59,737 nt of DNA, taken from assembly GCA_022826565.1 (NCBI GenBank), contig JAJDUP010000040.1, positions 1 to 59,737 of the forward strand, in the 5' to 3' direction. Every line of letters starts with the position of its first letter. Positions within the stretch are counted from its first letter, which is position 1. The translations under genes were made by a program, and so were the position numbers. The notes beneath the pieces were generated by a model. It made no database searches. It was not told the origin of the DNA and was given only the letters and a program-made list of their open reading frames with translations. The DNA is from Gemmatimonadota bacterium. Lineage in GTDB: Bacteria; Gemmatimonadota; Gemmatimonadetes; Longimicrobiales; Gaopeijiaceae. Below are positions 57,006 to 59,737 of the stretch, in pieces.

Positions 57006-59737
<2,732 letters not shown>

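Overview
GC-rich bacterial chromosome made of densely packed housekeeping operons. There are no insertion sequences, phage genes or CRISPR arrays. The gene set suggests a Gram-negative bacterium of the Gemmatimonadota or a close relative: type IV pilus PilMNOPQ with a secretin, an M15-like/LysM wall protein, HslVU with TrmFO and XerC, and trigger factor-ClpP-ClpX-Lon. This placement is inferred from gene content and was not tested by phylogeny. Starts are often GTG or TTG, and many junctions are 4-base ATGA/GTGA/TTGA stop-start overlaps, so translational coupling is the rule.

Layout. 1-360: window edge and leader. 361-3190: ComEA-like protein, PilT and PilC. 3251-9198: a small unknown protein, a Na+:alanine symporter with an unusual insertion, DNA polymerase IV divergent from a Mn-type superoxide dismutase, a LysM wall protein and a glycosyltransferase. 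9475-16752: major pilin, four minor-pilin-like proteins and PilM-N-O-P-Q. 16829-25828: aroC, aroK, topA, trmFO, xerC, hslV, hslU. 25843-29543: argF, gcvT and a sigma-54 activator with a degenerate receiver domain. 29598-36588 (minus strand): tRNA-Leu, tig, clpP, clpX, lon, engB and a lipoprotein. 36746-40345 (minus): dnaK then an HtrA protease. 40612-45250: nucleoside transporter, purine nucleoside phosphorylase, convergent thiD, SpoU methyltransferase, prepilin peptidase. 45339-48290 (minus): moxR, CNNM/CBS membrane protein, gamma-carbonic-anhydrase fused to a Cys-rich tail. 48576-56657: complete F1Fo ATP synthase operon followed by a PHP phosphoesterase. 57006 to the end: 23S rRNA, cut by the window, with no 16S directly upstream.

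How the parts connect. PilD (44480-45250) should process the prepilins of 9475-12416. PilMNOPQ forms the alignment complex and secretin, and PilC and PilT are the platform and retraction motor; no extension ATPase PilB is in the window. The protein quality-control genes (HslVU, Tig-ClpPX-Lon, DnaK, HtrA) occupy a large share of the window.

The most interesting non-coding signals are two. Upstream of dnaK there are three 17-bp dyads at exact 41-bp spacing next to a near-consensus -24/-12 (sigma-54) promoter, which suggests an enhancer-dependent heat-shock control that is neither CIRCE nor HAIR. Upstream of the ATP synthase operon there is an 18-bp near-perfect Rex-type operator, which suggests NADH/NAD+ control. 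Both come from reading the sequence and need experimental or comparative confirmation.
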